Below, one piece after another: positions 22,800 through 34,400 of a stretch of 64,000 nucleotides of DNA; the stretch's first letter is position 1, and each line of letters begins with the position of its first letter. Both the position numbers and the translations under genes were made by a program. The notes beneath the pieces were generated by a model. It saw only the letters and a list, made by a program, of their open reading frames with translations. It was not told the origin of the DNA and ran no database searches. Source of the stretch: Onchocerca volvulus (lineage: Eukaryota; Nematoda; Chromadorea; Rhabditida; Onchocercidae); assembly GCA_000499405.2 (NCBI GenBank), contig HG738139.1, positions 4,736,616 through 4,800,615 on the forward strand, written 5' to 3'.

Positions 22800-23130
22800 T
22801 AGAAAAGTTGGTAAAATGTAAAGTATGCGACAAGCAATTCAGATTTCGATGCAGACTACAACTTCATCTCAGAAAATATTGAAATGAGAGACCGTTCAAA
22901 TGCATTGATTTCAATAATTCGTCCATTTGCAAGAACACCAGCGATTGCATTCGAACGAAAGACCATTGGAATGTAAAAAAAATGTGTTTAATATTCAAAT
23001 AGTCTGGCTATCTGTAAAAATACGAAGCGAAATACACAGACAAAGGACCATTCATATGTGAAGAATGTGGCAAAGTATTCATATGGTCAAAAAATTTGCG
23101 AAAACAAAGACGTAAACACACAAGCGAATG
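22800..23130 (+). pseudogene. C2H2 zinc-finger pseudogene
   Basis: Reading from 22817, CKVCDKQFRFRCRLQLHLRK gives the first C2H2 finger, with the last His changed to Tyr and then a stop. NERPFKC, a typical inter-finger linker plus Cys, follows at about 22880. A degenerate finger ends near KDHW, and another has lost its Cys pair. The last finger, GPFICEECGKVFIWSKNLRKQ followed by RRKHTSE (about 23045-23125), has one His changed to Gln. Stops, a frame change and lost ligands show a dead copy of a DNA-binding zinc-finger gene. No introns are evident across the fingers; a processed copy is possible but unproven. Confidence 0.75.
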
Positions 23131-23477
23131 GTTTTTGCACTTTGATTACATAGTATTCATTGTCGCTTTGGAAGAATTTTTCATTCTATCTGTTGTTTGT
23201 TAAATTTCGTCTATATCTACTTGAAGATGGTAAAATTCGTTTATATCTCTTAAAGAAGGAAGAAATTAGATGGAAGAAAATTGAAGAGCGAAAAGTCTGT
23301 AGAAAGAGGAGGATATAAGAACAAGCAACCAACATCTCAGAGGCTGGAAATCGACAAATATAAAAGTATAATGAACTCTTCTACCTGAAAATAATGATGA
23401 GATGGAAGTCTAGGCATCTCTACGAGAAGAAATGGGAAAGGAGATCTTTAAATGTTGGTAAAGCCAGTGGAAGCAAA

Positions 23478-23690
23478 GTTCTGACAAGAAAACGATATTT
23501 CTTATCTTGCGAAAGTATTGAATTGTTATGGTTCAATGATATAGTGATAACAATATTTTGAAACTACTTTTAATTGAGTATATAATTAAAGAAAATCAAT
23601 ATTCCCGTATTTGTTAACTATCAGCATTATTTTTTCTGGTCATTTCATAGAAGATTTATTGATGATTCTACACATCATGCATGTCTAAAC
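23478..23690. repeat. Dispersed repeat, copy a (partner at 31255-31480)
   Basis: GACAAGAAAA, then GTGATAACAA(T)ATTTTGAAA, TTTTAATTGAGTATAT, AAATCAATAT and GATTTATTGATGAT occur in the same order and spacing as in the copy near 31255-31480. It lies about 350 bp downstream of the zinc-finger pseudogene and could be part of that duplicated unit. Confidence 0.6.
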
Positions 23691-23703
23691 ATTCGTTTCT
23701 CAA

Positions 23704-23915
23704 TCTATATAAATAAAAAATGTAAATGTTTGTAATAACATTATTATTTCCCACATATCTTTGCAAGTTCTTCACCGATTACTTTCAAAATTTTAACACA
23801 ATTGCATTCGAATAGACGCATGTTTTTATATAGATATACCTACTTATTTTTTTAATCTGTCATATCTGTGACAGGTAAAAGTGAACGGACTAAATATCAT
23901 GTGAAAAACATATAT
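23704..23915 (+). mobile_element. Helitron 5' end fragment
   Basis: TC at 23704-23705 is preceded by A and starts TCTATATAAATAAAAAATG. The stretch continues through the family's 5' subterminal sequence, including a GCATTCGAATAGACGCATG block and, near 23865-23915, the CTGTGACAGGTAAAAGTGAA segment also seen in copies 1 and 2. Similarity then stops. No 3' hairpin or CTAG end belonging to it was found. Confidence 0.7.
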
Positions 23916-26900
23916 AATGTCTTGCAGATATTATCAAATTCACAAATAAATAGAAATTTAATACATCATAATGGTCGAAATTCGATCTAAAATCTCTTTT
24001 TTTTTTTTTTTTTTTTTTTGAATGAAAACTGTATTTTCAGAGAAAAAGTTTCAAAATTTGCATTTATTTGAAGATTTGAAGATGAGATAGGCAATTAATG
24101 TGCAAAACATCATGCATTTCAACGATATTTCTTAGTTATGAGATAAAATGTATCTCATCGAAACCGAGATTCTTAACATTTCAATGCAAAAATTTTCTAA
24201 TTCAATTCAGTGCAAATTTTCTATTGCTTATTTCTGTTAAATACACTGAACTAAATGAATGGAGGAATATTCACAAAAACTTACTTGACAAGATTGAAAA
24301 TAGAATTTGACATTACTTAACAATTCTAAGCGTTCATTAAATATGTGGGTAGACCAAAAAAGTAGTAACCCAAAGTTTTTCGTTTTCTTCATTATATCTT
24401 TCATGACCGAAATATAATTCATATAAAATATTTTTAAGAGCATTTTGGAAATTATGAATAAAAATTGCGACTCAATTTAATTGCGAATAAAAATGATGTT
24501 TTCTATCATTTCCAACTCATTTGTTGCTTCAGTTAATGAAATTTCATCTCGCAATTCGGAATTACTCTGAAAGAATGGTGTAGTTACAGCAAGAAAATCA
24601 TTATGGCGAGAATATATCCCTTAGAACATTTCGAGATGAATTATAGTCTATCATATTTACTGTCTATAAGCCTCAAATTCAACAGCCTTTTCAGAATCTT
24701 TCAAACTGTCCAAAATTATTCGCACTCATTTACATGCATAGGTCAGATTTAATTTTAAAAAAATTGATATTAAATAAGTCGAAAGATTTGATAGAGAAAT
24801 ATTTTGTCCCAAAAATGCTATCAAATTGTTCTTTACATCTTTTTACTCCCTAATACCTTCCTATTTGTTGTGTTGAGGAAAGGTAATTTCATAGAATATG
24901 CGATGTATGCGTAATTTGATGTGATTCACAGAAGTCATTCCAAATATTCAGATTTCTGTTTTATTTTTTGGGTCATACTAATAAACCTGCGATGTTTTAT
25001 ACGTGGACGTTTGTTAACCGTATGTTATTGACCATTTCTTTCAAAATATTTGCAAAAAAATTGTATTTTCAATCATGTAAAATTTAAACTTTAAATAGCG
25101 CAATATAGAATAATGTAAGTTAATCGAAATGAGATATTCCATCGTAATTTCGATATTTATTTTTGAATTTCGGACAGCAAAATTGACATATCTTACTAAA
25201 ATTAGATGAGACTTTTATAAAGCTGGTATAATGCAGCAAACCACAAAAAGTTACTTCAGAATTTGGAAAGCTAAAAAAAGCCATAAAAAATTCAAATTCC
25301 AAAATACGAGTTATTTGATTTTATGATATGAAGGTATATTTCAAAATTTGGAAAAATAAAGGTATATTACGAAAATGCTCTTTAATGGAACTTGAACACA
25401 GAATATTATTTGTCAGAATGTGTCAATATTATTTAGTACTATTAAAAATAATACGATATACTGGTCTGATTGGAAATTACGCTTTCGAATAAAAACATTT
25501 TTCTACATTACTGACATCATTAGGACAATTGAAAATTTCGATTTTCATTCTCTACGAATAACTAATATATTCACAATAAACTTAATTATCGTTTATTTCC
25601 ACTGATCGCAAATTCATTTCTTGTGAAGATTTATAAAAGGAAGACCAAGGAATGTATTGATTGCTTCAAATTCTTTTTCTTCAATTTCAGAATAAAAATC
25701 TGATTCAATTCCGAAGATTTATTTCAATAATCATTCCTTAACTAAAATGCCTCAATTTTTTCCTTTTTCCTTGAATGCATTTAATTTCTTTGCATTTCTT
25801 CATATTTCAATTTTTAGTTTACTCATGTCTTTATTTCTATTCCATTTATTTAATCCATTTGAATTGTCTCTAAAAATACCTTTAATTAACCGTCTTGTTT
25901 GTATATATTTTCATTAGTTTTCTCTCAAATATCAAAAAAATTTTTTTTTCTCAAAACTTATTATATTTAGTGCAAAAAACCATTTCATATTAGATCATTG
26001 ATGATTTCGCTGATTTGTTTGATAAGACGTTCAAAACAAACTAATAACAAATTACTTGAAAAATTAATTTCTGCATATCACACAAAATAATATTTCTTTC
26101 CACTTGAATGATCAATAAATGTCAAAAATTGGCTGATCGCTATTAATTGAATTGTTGTCCTATCGATTTTTTTTTTTTTTTAGAATGAAAATTTCGTTTT
26201 CTACATTTTAATGTTTTTGTCCATTTCTGTCATTTCACTTTTTGATGGAGAGTTACAGGTAAATATATCAGAAGCAATTTTTGTTTTATTTTCAATTTCT
26301 TATTAGCTTTTTGATAAATATCTTGAAGAAGTTCGCTTTTGTTTTACAATTTCAGATATTTTTTGCTATTGAAGTATATTTAGAATTATTTAAATATTTG
26401 TGCTGTTGTCATGGAGTTGATCATTCATTCCTTTGTAGATGATTTTTGCGAGAAAGGTGACATATGTCAATTTTGCTTTAATCTTTGGTCATGGCATAAT
26501 GCTGATCGAATCTTTTAAGCTCGTTTTCAATTATTACTTTCTATCCTTTTATGAAAGATGAAATGAACTGAAATCTGTCAAATTCCCACCTTTCTATCTT
26601 TTTTAACAATGAAATCATCAATTATTTTTCTCGTTAAATATGATAGCAAGAACAAAATGAGCATTTATTCAAATATTTTGATTAATGGCACAATTGTCTG
26701 TTTCAACAAGAATCTTCAGTCCCGTGAGCTTTCACATTACAAATACCAGGAAAGGCCATTAACATATTATGTAAATGTGTACAGAAGCAATTTTCCTTTT
26801 ATCTGATTTGAAAATCTTCGCAATGCCTAGTACAATCTTCAAATTATTTACGTTATTTGTAGGACAAATCTCTCGATGATAACTGTGATGGCGTACATTT

Positions 26901-28229
26901 ATTCACCTAATTTTGCATACTTTATATAACTATTTTGGAGAAAATTTCTAAATTTCTATTGTATGAACGTGTTTGCATAAGAATTATCTTATTCGTATAA
27001 ATTTCTCTTCTTTTAACTCAAAAAAAAAAAGAAACTCGATATTTTGTTCTCATTTAGTAAAACATTTTTTACACGTGGAAATTAAACCAAGTTTGGCTTT
27101 AATTTCAACATTCAATGATAATACTCAAATCATTTGAACTTACCATTCATCCATTTCTTAAATTAAATTCCGAAAATCATACAGTACAAATTTTAATAAA
27201 TTATTTTAGATATTATATTTTAAAATGCCTTATAAGAACGGAAATTGAAGGTTAGTTCGGAAGAAAAATTTTCTGAATAGTTATAATTAATAGAGATAAG
27301 TTCACACTTTGAAAATTAATTATAATTAAATATTTGTAAATACTATTAGAAGAGTTATGAAAATTACAAAATTCAATCATAATACTGTATGTAATATAAC
27401 TAAATATTCAATCAATTTTTCAAAAGATCATTATCTTCGAAAAATTTAGTATGTAATTGGTAATAATCGATCATGAATTTCTCAAGAGACCCAAGAAATC
27501 AATTAAATTAGCAAATTTAACAAATTTCTTTTTTCCCGATAGATTGGTTGATAGTATTGAGTACTCTTCAAATCGAGATACCATTCTATGTGATTGATCG
27601 GTAATTTGATCATTACGATAAATACTTTTCTCGGAATGACTTAATAGTTCTAATTAAAATTTACCTCTAACCCATAATATTGATTGGTAAACTATAACTC
27701 TAAATATATGCAGATTAAAATGCATGAAAACTTGCATATACAGTGCAGCATAAATTGCATGCATGACATGCATATGCATGCACATGAATGGCATCTATTC
27801 GCACTTGCATCTTTATTTGTATTGAAATTCTGAAAAGGTTCATTTCAACTTTTCTGAATAATTTTTCGCAAGCCGAACGACGAACGACAAATTATTTTCT
27901 TCCGATCACTTTGAGAAAATATTATCCTTCTCCCTCTTTTCCAACTGTTACGAATTTGTCGAATTTTGAATGAATTTAAGTGATTGGAAAACAAAAATAA
28001 AAAATCTCAATTGTCCTATTTTGTTCATATTGCTAATAAGTTTAATATTTAATTTCATCATTATTCGAATCATTGTTAATCTCTAATTTTGATCTTTAGT
28101 TTCATAATAGTAAATTTTCCATTTCATTGTGAAGTTTTATTTTTACATTGCTAAATTTAGTTTTCAACTTTTTGCACAGATTAATGTTATTATTGGCATA
28201 AAACAGTATAAAGACAAATTATTTCCTGT
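23916..28229. other. Non-coding stretch with a TGCATG cluster
   Basis: No gene recognised. It holds a T-run at about 23998-24019. A cluster of four TGCATG hexamers lies at 27721-27780, described separately. Confidence 0.5.
27715..27790. other. TGCATG cluster
   Basis: TGCATG occurs at 27721, 27756, 27760 and 27775, with several GCAT or TGCA near-matches between. TGCATG is the RNA motif bound by RBFOX (FOX-1) splicing regulators, but the hexamer is palindromic and no transcript is known here, so function is only a possibility. Confidence 0.4.
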
Positions 28230-28386
28230 TTTTATGCTTGCTAAGAATGTATTCATAAATTTTAATTCAAAATTCGAACAGTCGATTTTTTAGAATTGGT
28301 CCGAAACATTGTTTAAAAAGACGATTGCTCGAGTTTTGAATTAAAATTTTCAAAATTTATGAATAGATTTTTAGTAAGCATAAAAA
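28230..28386. repeat. Fold-back MITE-like element with long arms
   Basis: The left arm (TTTATGCTTGCTAAGAATG..., from 28230) continues through TTCATAAATTTTAATTCAAAA and a TCGA-containing segment. It is matched in reverse complement by the right arm ending ...TTTTTAGTAAGCATAAA at about 28386. Arms are roughly 60-70 bp with small indels, around a short centre. The size and structure suit a non-autonomous fold-back element. Confidence 0.7.
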
Positions 28387-31254
28387 TATTAATATATTTG
28401 CTCAATACTTTGACTTTATTTTGCTCTATGCTCAATGAATTTGAAGAAAGTAAATAAATCTTTTCACTATCTAAATATTCTTATTCAATTGCTAATGCTA
28501 AATATTATCAATATTTAAAAATCGATCATATCTTCTCTATATTTATAACTTACAATCAATGATCAAAATTTAAAATAATATTGCTGAAACTTTTCAAAGT
28601 TTCGTTAAAATTGAATCTCTTAATGAACATAAAATTCCCAAAAGAAATATTCTTTTCCCGACAATTTCGTTCATACTACTATTACTTTTTTTTATTTAAT
28701 TTAAAGGAAAAAATTTGATGGAGTAAATTTGATACTTATAGGTTCTTTTTTTTCCCTACCCATTTTAAATGCAATAATAACTATTGCGAATCGCATAAAT
28801 TTCATTTTCCAATATATTTTTCATGATGATCGATAGAACTTCATAATCGTTTATGACTACATTCACCGCGGATGACAACTATGAAATGATAGATTAATGT
28901 AGGGTACTTTAACCAGGATTGTTCTCTTTCCATTCTTCTATCGTTGTTTTAGAATTTTCTAAAATGATTCAAACTCCATAATTGATTTTATTAAAAATAG
29001 TCCTCTGAACTTTCTACTTGATGGTAAAATTTAATTCTCAGCTTAGTATATGTTTTTTGTAAAGAAAGGAAAAATCAAATTTAATTTAATTTTTAGTTTT
29101 TTAATTCTTTTTTTCTCAGTCTTTAGTATAATTTAAGGGGAACTAAAATAAACACATTTGTGATTAACAATTAGATCTAATAAAAACCATTTGAAATTTT
29201 GTAGACAGTAAATAATTTAGCAAAATTAACCCATTGCTACTTTACTATGGAATTGATTGGGTAGTTGTATGTTCATACAAATCGATAAAGTAGGATTAGA
29301 CAAGTTCATTTTTGTGCACTTTAAATCAACTTGTGTTTTAAAAAAAAAAAAAAAAAAACATATTCAAAATGACGTATAATGCGGCAAAATTGCTCTTTTT
29401 TCACAAGTTTTGATATTTAATAAAAATTTCTTGCAGTGATAAGATAGATCTTCAATTTCATATTTTTCCCAATGTTAAACAATAAAATGAAAAAAAAAAA
29501 AGAATTCTTGTAGCTAAAAAAAATAAAAAAAAATTTAGCGACAAATTAGGTCATCATACAAATCCATCTCCGTTGCATATCAGGTCAAAGTTTATGTGAT
29601 CACATCAACATTTTTTTAGCTCTTCCGTGAGCCTGACATTTTTGAATTTAAATTAGTTTTCGGCAATTCAAAACTTTTTCTTGCATTCTTTTCAAGAAGA
29701 AAAATATTTGGAAGATTTGCGCAAGTATTCATAAATTGATCCAAGAATCCCGCATGTTCTGAAATTAGATTTCATTTCATATAATCCCTTTATTCGTTTC
29801 ATTTCGCCATCATTTATTAGCTATCAAGGATAATTGTTTTTATGAAACTGCCGTTAATCCAGTATGATACTTGTAATGTGATACTTTTAGTATTCTTAAT
29901 TAATTAATTAATTTAAAATTCTTCATTCTATTCTTCATTCTGTTGTGTATTGCTAAATTATTTATTCAGTTATTGCAACCAATGTAGAATATTTCATGCT
30001 GTCTAAATTCATATGAATTCTATTGATTCTTTTTTTTTTTTTTCAGCGATAACGATTACTTCGAAGAAATTTTTTTTTTAGATGTTTGAAAATGAACTTT
30101 TTTGCTATGAATTCTTGGTTTTCAATGCTACAACAACTATAATTACTTTCTTCGGAATCGTCTTCTCCCTTCTTCTCATCCGTAATATTTATAATTGCTC
30201 GAGGATAATGATAATAATTCGTTTTCTTCTCTCTCCACGAATCTCCATAGCAGCAGGTGGCAATTTTTGAGTAATTCAATGGTTCCATCCTTTTTCATAA
30301 AATGCATAATCCTTTATTTTTTATTTTTTATTTTTTTTTTGAAGTATAATTACGAATGTCTATTACTTACTGGTGAAATTTGAAAAAAAAAAAAAGTTGA
30401 TGATACAACCATAAATTTTAAATCATTTTTTACTTTTTTTAGAAGTTTGAATTTCCTCCCTTTCCTCTTCATCTTACAAAATTTGTCTGATATTAGATTC
30501 CTTGATATTAGAATTCTACGATATCGAGATTTTCATCGCTAAGCTTTAATCAACCTGTTATATTAGGATTAAACCATAACGCTACTTGTATAAAACTCTT
30601 TCTAAAAATGTTCACTGTCTCTTCTAAAGTTGCAATCAGTTATTGGAAGATAAATAATAAAGCATTATCATGATTAAAATTAGCATTATCATGATTAAGC
30701 ATTAAATTTCTTCATTTCATTGTCAGCTTATATAATTTCTAAGAATAATGTATCATCAGCTTGAGATGCGATTGGCTCATTACTGAAGTACGTTTTGGGC
30801 CAAGCTAAATAAGCGGCCAAGAAAGGCGAATATGAATAAATCGACTGCCTACATCTTATTGATGTTTCTGTTATAATTTGCAAAATTCCAAAGAATTTTG
30901 AATACTTAGTTTATTAATCGACTTGCAACAATCACCATTTTTGTTATCGGCCAAATGTTTTCTGAATACATTCAAAAATTGAATCAAAAATAATCCCGAA
31001 CATATTCTTTCAAAATAATTGTATTGTCTTGAAAATTGCTGATAATTTTTATCAGCAATTAGATAAACGAAATATTTTCACTTTGTAAATCTCTTTTAGA
31101 ACTGATAGAAAAAAATTTCCATTTTCCGATCAGGTTGTTCTGTTCATCTTTGCGCAATGCTAATTATAAGTTCTTAACATGTTTTCTTTTTATCAAAGTC
31201 AATAAGTAAGCTAAATTATAGAAAAAGACAAAATTTTTGGAAATTTCACAATCT
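28387..31254. other. Non-coding AT-rich stretch
   Basis: No gene recognised; overlapping short ORFs on both strands near 30040-30380 are low-complexity and unsupported. It contains A-runs near 29340-29358 and a perfect hairpin at 31034-31060. Confidence 0.5.
31034..31060. repeat. Perfect 12-bp hairpin with 3-nt loop
   Basis: AATTGCTGATAA, TTT, TTATCAGCAATT forms a perfect stem. There is no following T-run or flanking gene that would make it a terminator or a known RNA. Confidence 0.7.
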
Positions 31255-31480
31255 TGACAAGAAAAGGACATTTTTTTGTTCGAAAGAATACTCAATCATT
31301 ATGATTTAATAGATGGAGCGATAACAACATTTTTGAAATTATTTTTGATTGAATACATATGTTAAAAAAAAAATCAATATATTACTTTATCAATTATCAC
31401 CAGAATTGTTTTTGTTAGTGCATTCATTCATGTTCATTGAAATGATTTATTAATAATGGTGCAACGATGTACTTGGCCAT
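31255..31480. repeat. Dispersed repeat, copy b (partner at 23478-23690)
   Basis: It shares with copy a the ordered blocks GACAAGAAAA, GCGATAACAACATTTTTGAAA, TTTTTGATTGAATACAT, AAATCAATAT and GATTTATTAATAAT. The two copies lie in the same orientation about 7.8 kb apart. Confidence 0.6.
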
Positions 31481-34400
31481 GAAAAAGCTATTTTAGCGGT
31501 CAAATCATTTCGTTTCATCATCCATTTGATTTTTAGTTATTCATGAGATACGACAAGAAAGGGAGAAATCTATGATAGCAATGATTTTCTGGATTACGAT
31601 TTTCCGGTCTCCATGCCAACAATGGTTGTCCATTTGCAATTGTCAATTTATTGCTGCTCCAGGTATTCGAAATATATATATATATATATGAGCCTTTAGA
31701 CAATTTATACTTGAATTAAAATTTAAAATTTAACTACTCATAAGTGATGGCGTTAAAATATTTCTGCTATGATTGGATATAAGTAATATTCTGATATTTG
31801 AATAAACATTGTAAATCGTTGCATCTGAATCATGCAAATCCCTCTCAAACTTCAATCTTTCTTACTCAATCATTTTCTTAATTTAATTGCTTTTTCATTC
31901 AGTTTTGTATGTAATAATTGACAAAAATGATGACAATGACTTAATGTTAGGTAAATATGAACAAATGGGAAATTGTCGCATTCTCAAACAAGGACAAATA
32001 CACTTCGCAAACATTTTTGTCCCTTTTCTATGAATCGTATATTTCAAAGTGACATAAAGTTTCGCTTCAAAATTCAATTTTTAAGCATTTTTGACTTTTA
32101 AATATGAGTGAATAAGAAAAAAAATCATTTGACAGTTTCTTCCTTTTCTCATTTCTATCTTCAATTTTTTCTATTGTTGAGTTTAGTATCTCAAAGTTGA
32201 TTGTCATTTATATGACAATCATACTTGCTCTTCTAACAGTTTCTGAGAAAATTTGACGAGATTTATTTTTATGGAATTTGTTGGGATTGATTTATTTCAT
32301 GAGATACCGATCGTTTTTAGCTGATACTTCAGAAATTGTACCAATATAAAAGCATTTCAGATGGATTTTATTTGATTGAACATAGCATCATAATGTAGCA
32401 ATATTTTTATCTGATTTCTTTCTTCTTCTTCCTTTTTACAACCTTTCGCTCTTTTATATTAAAAATCTAAGGTTTTTATTGTAAATCTAAGATTTATTGA
32501 AAATCTAAAATTCTACTTATTAAGTTGTTATCAGTTAAGTTTAAGCTGATAATTTAGGATGACATTGAGTATATGTAGCTGGTAATTTCATAAATTTATA
32601 ATCTTATTCAAAAAATTTTGAAATAGAATTTATTTCAAAAGAATGAAACAAATTTACCATTCACTTCATATCACTCATATTATAGTAAACCTAATCAGAT
32701 TTACTAATACCTGGAAATACCTGGAAATGCTTAACTATTGATTCGATTTCGTATATAAAATATTGAAATTTTTCTTAAATTTTCAAATGATTTTTACTTC
32801 TTCATTATGCTAAAAAAAAAAAAATCCAAAAATCTAGTTAAATCGATCAGAACATTTATGAAATTTTGATTCATATAAACTATTCATTTGAGAGCTCTTT
32901 CTTTATCTTATATATAATACATGCTAATAGAAGAATGCAAATAATCTGAATAATGAATCCGAATCCAAATAATTTATAATAGATAGTCGAAGATTAAGAT
33001 ATTTGGTGAAATGTAATCGATGATATATTCTGCGATATTCTCTCATTTATCATTAATTCTCATCAAGCATTATGTTAAATTGGATAAAGTCATAGGATTG
33101 CATTTGTCTCATTTAGGCAACATTTACGATGACAGATTCCAAGCAAATATTTTTTTTCCGACAAATTTCAACGATGAGAGATTCCAAGGAAATAGCAACG
33201 AAACGTGCAAGTTAAAATATTTTTTTATGACAAATTGCAAGTAAAATGTTCGAAAATTCGTTGTTTAAAAAGATACCAAAATTCTAAACTATTATTGAAG
33301 TCATAAAAAATAAGCAACTGACACTGAAAGAACAATTTTTTTTTTTTTTTTTTTCAGATGTAGAGCACTTTGCACAATTTAGAATTTTGAAGAGAAAGGG
33401 TTATAAAGTGAAATTCATAAATCATTTGCAATTTTTATTCTAAACTATTTCATTCAGTTGTCAATCATTTAGTCAAATCGCTCATTGCAATCTAATAATA
33501 ATTTTCATTGAAAAAGCAGACAAACTAAAAAAAACTTTTCGTCCAAAAAAAAGTTTGAAAATATTTCATTTCACTTTTTTCTTTCTTTTCTTTTTTTTTA
33601 AACATTGTTATCTTTGTTAAAAATCATTTGCCACCAATTTTCCCTTTTTTTTTTTCTATTTCTTCTCTCTTTTTTTCCATTTTTTAAAATTTTTTTAATA
33701 AGCTTTTTAATGGCTGTAAATTTGCAAACTTAGTTGAAAGCTAAGAATCAGTCTACATCTGAAAATGTCTGAAAGCTTAGTTTTTATTGTTCATCTATTC
33801 AGCCAAATTTATCAAAATTTTTGCTTAATCAATATACTGATAAAATAAGATCATTATATGTCTTGACAGCATCTATGTTGATTGCTTGGCCGATTACATA
33901 TCATCAAAAAACATTGGCTCTTTTTTTCCGTTTCAAAAATTGTTTTTTATTTATCACTTTAAATAAAATTCAGAATTCTAAAAAATGGAATGAAATCTGT
34001 TAGTAAATATAATACTTGAAATTTACAACAATTTTAGATCTGTTTATAAATTTAATTAATTTATTTATAATTTGAATGTTAAAAAAGCATCTAAATTTGA
34101 ATTGAAAAGATGAAAAATTCAAAACAAACAATCAGTTTAATGAAAGTTTTTCATTAAAAAAATTAGAACGAAAATACAGATATCATTATCGACGATTGAA
34201 ATCTCGTTGACAGATAATGGAAAGGTGGGGATACAGGTAAGAAATTGCAATAAATAAAATGATCTGATAAGAAGGAAAATTGATGAAAGATGCCAATAAT
34301 GAGAATTGCATTCTAAAATTGAATTTTCTTGTTAAAATTTAAATTTGATCATGAGAACTGAAGTGTATGCATTTTTAAAATCATTATCAGTAATCAGTAA

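Noticed and set aside
30043..30383. Overlapping ORFs on both strands after a T-rich CAG acceptor
   Set aside because: Low-complexity peptides with no recognisable domain or continuing exons.
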